Source of the DNA: JBJKSO01 sp046703825 | GTDB taxonomy: Bacteria > Chloroflexota > Dormibacteria > Aeolococcales > Bog-877 | Direction of reading: 5' to 3' | NCBI GenBank assembly: GCA_046703825.1 | Contig: JBJKSO010000057.1 | Location: 1 to 15,859 of the forward strand | Length of the DNA: 15,859 bases | Shown: positions 13,429-15,859 of the stretch, piece after piece | Layout: each line of letters opens with the position of its first letter | How positions within the stretch are numbered: position 1 is the first letter of the stretch | The notes under the pieces: model-generated | Database searches by the model: none | The model's input: only the letters and a program-made list of their open reading frames with translations | What the model was told of the DNA's origin: nothing | Translations under genes and position numbers: made by a program

Positions 13429-13791
13429 TTACTCGGTCCAGTCCAGCTCTCGCTCGGGCACGCCGCGGCTTCGGCCGTAGGCCTGCGCCTCGGCGCGTCC
13501 CTGGGGATCGCCACGCCGGTAGCCGAAGATCTGCCCGCGGTAGACGACGAAGGTCTCCCCGGCGGTCGAGAAGTTCGCGTACCAGCCCGGCTCGTCCAGC
13601 ACCTGCGCCAGCGCCGCCGCGATCTCGGTGGCGGCGCCGTCGTCCCCCTCAAACTCGATAGCCGTCCACACCGGGGGTCCCTGCTGCTCCGGGCCGCGGG
13701 GGTTGGAGCGCTCGATCCGAGAGACGACCACCCGGGGCAGGTCCAGAGTGATCCCCGGCGCCAGGCTCTCCGCCAGCAAGGTTCCTCGCAT
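13429..13791 (-). CDS. Conserved-looking hypothetical protein downstream of M20 hydrolase
   Basis: 120 residues from ATG 13791, with AAGGAG and a six-base spacing upstream, a clear ribosome site that decides against the longer frame to 13863 (which would run into the hydrolase gene). No domain is recognised by name. The body is ordered: GITLDLPRVVVSRIERSNP, PPVWTAIEFEGDDGAATEIA, ALAQVLDEPGWYANFSTAGE, TFVVYRGQIFGYRRGDPQGR, AEAQAYGRSRGVPERELDW. The dense aromatic and charged pattern looks like a small alpha/beta cytoplasmic protein. It lies ten bases after the hydrolase stop, so it is co-transcribed; it may be an accessory to that enzyme or simply a passenger. Confidence 0.8.
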   Translation of the reverse strand: MRGTLLAESLAPGITLDLPRVVVSRIERSNPRGPEQQGPPVWTAIEFEGDDGAATEIAAALAQVLDEPGWYANFSTAGETFVVYRGQIFGYRRGDPQGRAEAQAYGRSRGVPERELDWTE

Positions 13792-13801
13792 CAACTCTCC
13801 T

Positions 13802-15076
13802 TCAATTCTTCCGGTCCAGTGCCAGCACCGAGCGCAGCAGCGCCTCGGTGCCCAAGCCCACATGCTCCGGCTCGCTCCACTCCTCGGGGCAGTGGCTGCG
13901 GCCGTCTCGGGAGGGGATGAAGATCATCCCGACTGGGGCCACGCTGCTCACCGGGACCGCATCGTGGCCCGCTCCCGACACCAGCTCCAGCGGGGAGGGC
14001 TCCAGCTCAGACGCACAGCGGCGCAGCACTGCCCGCAGCTCCGGGGCGCAGGCGACCGGTCCCCCCGAAGAGACCCAGTCGATCCGGCAGCCCACCCCGC
14101 GAACGTCGGCCACCTCCCGCGCCCGCCGCTCCAACTCCGCAGCTCGGGTTCGCAGCCAGCCCGCCTGGGCGCTGCGCAGCTCGGCGGTCATGGTCACCTC
14201 GCCGGGGATCACGTTGGCGGCGTTGGGGCCGACGGTGAGCGAGCCCACCGTGCCCACCCCCGACCACTCCTCACCCCCGACCGCCTGCGGCCGGCGGGCG
14301 ATTCCCTCCAGTCCCAACACCACCTCCGCGGCCGCAGCCAGGGCGTCGCGGCGCAACTCCATCGGCGCGGTGCCGGCATGGTCAGGCCGACCGGTGAGGG
14401 TGATCGCGGCCCGGTGGATGCCGACGATGGCGCTGACCACCCCCAGGGAGGCGCCTGCCACCTCCAGCCGGGGCCCCTGCTCGATGTGGAGCTCCAAATA
14501 AGCCAGGATCTCATCCGGCCGCCAGCGCGCCCGGTCGATTCCGGCCGGGTCAACTCCGATCGCCGCCAGAGCCTCGCCCAGGCTGGCGCCGCTCTGGTCA
14601 CGCAGCTCCAGCTGCTGCCGGCTCAGATGTCCCGCCACTGCCAGGCTGCCCAAGCAGCTGAGACCGAAGCGGTTGGGCTCCTCCCCGAGGAAATCGACCA
14701 CCCTGAGCCCGTGCCGCAGGCGCACTCCGGACTCCTCAAGCAGGCGGGCCACCTCGATGCCAGCCATCACGCCCACCATCCCGTCGAAGCGGCCGCCGCC
14801 GGCGACGGTGTCGGTGTGGGAGCCGAGCACGATCCAGCCCGCCCCGGGACCCGGCCGTTCGCCCAGCAGGTTGCCGGCGGCGTCGATCCTGCAGCCCAGC
14901 CCGACCTCCCCCATCCGCTGCCGCACCCAGTCGCGAGACCGCCGGTAGGGTTCGCTGAAGACGCGGCGGGTCCATCCCCCCAGCTCGGGCTCGCGGTACT
15001 CGGCGATCGCCATCAGCTGCGACCAGAGGCGATCCCGGTCTGCCGGGGGCAGGCTGCGCTCGCTCACCCGAGCCAT
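13802..15076 (-). CDS. M20-family amidohydrolase (N-carbamoyl-amino-acid hydrolase / allantoate amidohydrolase type)
   Basis: 424 residues from ATG 15076, usual length for this group. Metal and substrate motifs in order: GSHTDTVAGGGRFDGMVGV (85-103; H87, D98), GEEPNRFG (131-138; E132/E133), ELHIEQGP (195-202; H197), the dimerisation-domain GRPDHAGTAPM (229-239; H233), and GRSHCPEEW (392-400; H395), closing with TEALLRSVL. Enzymes of this family remove the carbamoyl or ureido group from N-carbamoyl-L-amino acids, allantoate or ureidoglycolate, using two divalent metals. No other purine- or hydantoin-breakdown gene is in the window, so the exact substrate is open. The gene is divergent from the HD-domain gene; the 55-base gap holds a 16-base direct repeat. 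Confidence 0.92.
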   Translation of the reverse strand: MARVSERSLPPADRDRLWSQLMAIAEYREPELGGWTRRVFSEPYRRSRDWVRQRMGEVGLGCRIDAAGNLLGERPGPGAGWIVLGSHTDTVAGGGRFDGMVGVMAGIEVARLLEESGVRLRHGLRVVDFLGEEPNRFGLSCLGSLAVAGHLSRQQLELRDQSGASLGEALAAIGVDPAGIDRARWRPDEILAYLELHIEQGPRLEVAGASLGVVSAIVGIHRAAITLTGRPDHAGTAPMELRRDALAAAAEVVLGLEGIARRPQAVGGEEWSGVGTVGSLTVGPNAANVIPGEVTMTAELRSAQAGWLRTRAAELERRAREVADVRGVGCRIDWVSSGGPVACAPELRAVLRRCASELEPSPLELVSGAGHDAVPVSSVAPVGMIFIPSRDGRSHCPEEWSEPEHVGLGTEALLRSVLALDRKN

Positions 15077-15079
15077 TCT

Positions 15080-15119
15080 GGCCGACCTGGGGTGGTTGTG
15101 AACGGCCGACCCGGGGTGG
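15080..15119. repeat. Direct repeat in divergent promoter region
   Basis: GGCCGACCTGGGGTGG (15080-15095) recurs as GGCCGACCCGGGGTGG (15104-15119): 16 bases, one mismatch, start-to-start distance 24. It fills most of the 55-base gap between the divergent M20 hydrolase and HD-domain genes, where a regulator would be expected to bind. No clear -10 or -35 is seen. Confidence 0.55.
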
Positions 15120-15131
15120 CACCATCAGACG

Positions 15132-15692
15132 ATGCCCAACCGGGAAGACGCGCTCGCCCTCCTGCACGAGCACACCAAGACCGACAGCCTGCGCCGGCAC
15201 GGCCTGGCGGTTGAGACGGTGATGCGGGAGGTGGCCCGGCGGCGGGGGGAGGACGAGGAGCTCTGGGGGATCACCGGGCTGCTGCACGACTTCGACTACG
15301 AGGCCCACCCGGAAGACCACCCGCGCTGGGGGCGGCCGGTCCTCGAGGCTCACGGCTACCCGGAGGTGGTGGTCCGCGCCATCCAGGCTCACGCCACCCA
15401 CGGCGACGTCCCCCGGGACACCGACCTCGCCCGCTGGCTCTTCGCCTGCGATGAGCTCACCGGATTCGTCTTCGCCGTGGCCCTGGTGCAGCCCAATCGC
15501 GAGGTGGACCGGGTCACGGCTACCTCGGTGCGTAAGAAGCTCAAGGACAAGGCGTTCGCCCGCAGCGTCAACCGCGAAGACATCACCCTGGGGACCGGCG
15601 AACTGGGCGTCGAGCTGGAGGAGCTGGTTCCCGTTATCGTGACCGCGCTGAGCGGCGCCGGCGGCGCCCTGGGCCTGAACCAGACGGCCTAG
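15132..15692 (+). CDS. HD-superfamily hydrolase
   Basis: 186 residues from ATG 15132. The HD metal site is visible: H23 (LRRHGLAVETVMREVA), H52-D53 (GITGLLHDFDYEAHPEDHP) and later DELTGFVFAVALVQ. The opening NREDALALLHEHTKTDSLRRH and the block GRPVLEAHGYPEVVVRAIQAH are shared by a widespread single-domain group annotated as predicted HD hydrolases. These act on phosphomonoesters or nucleotides, but this group's substrate is unknown to me. The C-terminal region (VTATSVRKKLKDKAFARSVN, then ITLGTGELGVELEEL) is also typical. It is divergent from the M20 hydrolase gene and stands alone; the next gene starts 33 bases on. Confidence 0.88.
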   Translation: MPNREDALALLHEHTKTDSLRRHGLAVETVMREVARRRGEDEELWGITGLLHDFDYEAHPEDHPRWGRPVLEAHGYPEVVVRAIQAHATHGDVPRDTDLARWLFACDELTGFVFAVALVQPNREVDRVTATSVRKKLKDKAFARSVNREDITLGTGELGVELEELVPVIVTALSGAGGALGLNQTA

Positions 15693-15725
15693 CCCAATTC
15701 GCGCCAGCGCGGCAAACTTAGGCTG

Positions 15726-15859
15726 GTGAATTCTTGTCCTCGCTGCGGAGCATCGGTCGCTCCGGGGCAGCGCTTCTGCGGCTCCTGCGGTAGTCCGCTC
15801 CAGCTGGCCTGCACCAGCTGCGGGGCGGCACTGCAGCCGGGTCAGCGCTTCTGCGGCTC
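15726..15859 (+). CDS. Double zinc-ribbon protein, N-terminal fragment
   Basis: From GTG 15726 the frame is open to the window edge (44 codons). It encodes two tandem zinc ribbons: NSCPRCGASVAPGQRFCGSC, then LACTSCGAALQPGQRFCG, each with paired CxxC sites (the second is cut). Such paired ribbons often begin large proteins with an adenylate/guanylate cyclase or serine/threonine kinase, FHA or membrane domain in GC-rich Gram-positive lineages; which follows here is not visible. No strong ribosome site precedes the GTG, so the start is the best available rather than proven. Confidence 0.7.
   Translation, partial: MNSCPRCGASVAPGQRFCGSCGSPLQLACTSCGAALQPGQRFCG

Noticed and set aside
13628..15214. 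528-codon plus-strand open frame
   Set aside because: It is the antisense of the M20 hydrolase; high GC removes stop codons, and the product is His/Pro/Ala-rich with no motif.
1..15859. CRISPR array, insertion sequence, integrase or transposase
   Set aside because: No regularly spaced repeats and no recombinase motif were found on either strand; the island call therefore rests on the tRNA repeat alone.

Overview
The window is GC-rich throughout. Genes are packed tightly, start and stop codons often overlap, and many starts are GTG or TTG. Together with a class 1B dihydroorotate dehydrogenase (PyrD+PyrK) downstream of carB, this suggests a high-GC bacterium of the Actinomycetota / Chloroflexota / Dormibacterota kind. 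That is an inference from style; no phylogenetic marker was compared.

Layout. (1) 1-2551, plus strand: the end of a pyrimidine operon, carB (partial)-pyrK-pyrD, with start codons overlapping the preceding stops. (2) 2659-4489: a TraR/DksA-type zinc-finger protein (minus), diverging from a frameshifted gene with a RapZ C-terminal domain (plus), which converges end to end on an HNH endonuclease (minus). (3) 4518-7698, minus strand: a compact operon etfB-etfA-FHA protein-small membrane protein. The FHA protein appears to carry a CpaF/TadA-like ATPase fold whose Walker A motif is lost. (4) 7848-7925: tRNA-Asp(GTC). (5) 7926-11739: an accessory-looking stretch with a multi-pass membrane protein, a Phd/VapC toxin-antitoxin pair with a clear operator, an unrecognised exported protein and a zinc-ribbon protein. 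It ends at 11740-11779 in an imperfect copy of the 3' half of the tRNA-Asp gene, so it may be a decayed tRNA-integrated island. No integrase is visible. (6) 11783-15692: housekeeping and metabolic genes. These are a GNAT acetyltransferase (minus), a SAM methyltransferase and PPOX-like protein (plus), an M20 amidohydrolase with a 120-residue partner (minus), and an HD-domain protein (plus). (7) 15726-15859: the first codons of a double-zinc-ribbon protein cut by the window edge.

Functional links: PyrK/PyrD form one flavin/Fe-S enzyme that follows carbamoyl-phosphate synthesis in UMP biosynthesis. EtfB/EtfA form an electron-transfer flavoprotein, whose operon is shared with the FHA protein and its membrane partner. 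VapC and its Phd-like antitoxin form a self-regulated pair. Strongest candidates for something new: the FHA/degenerate-CpaF protein tied to etfBA, the P-loop-less RapZ-like gene, and the tRNA-bounded accessory segment. No complete, clearly novel defence or biosynthetic system is evident.
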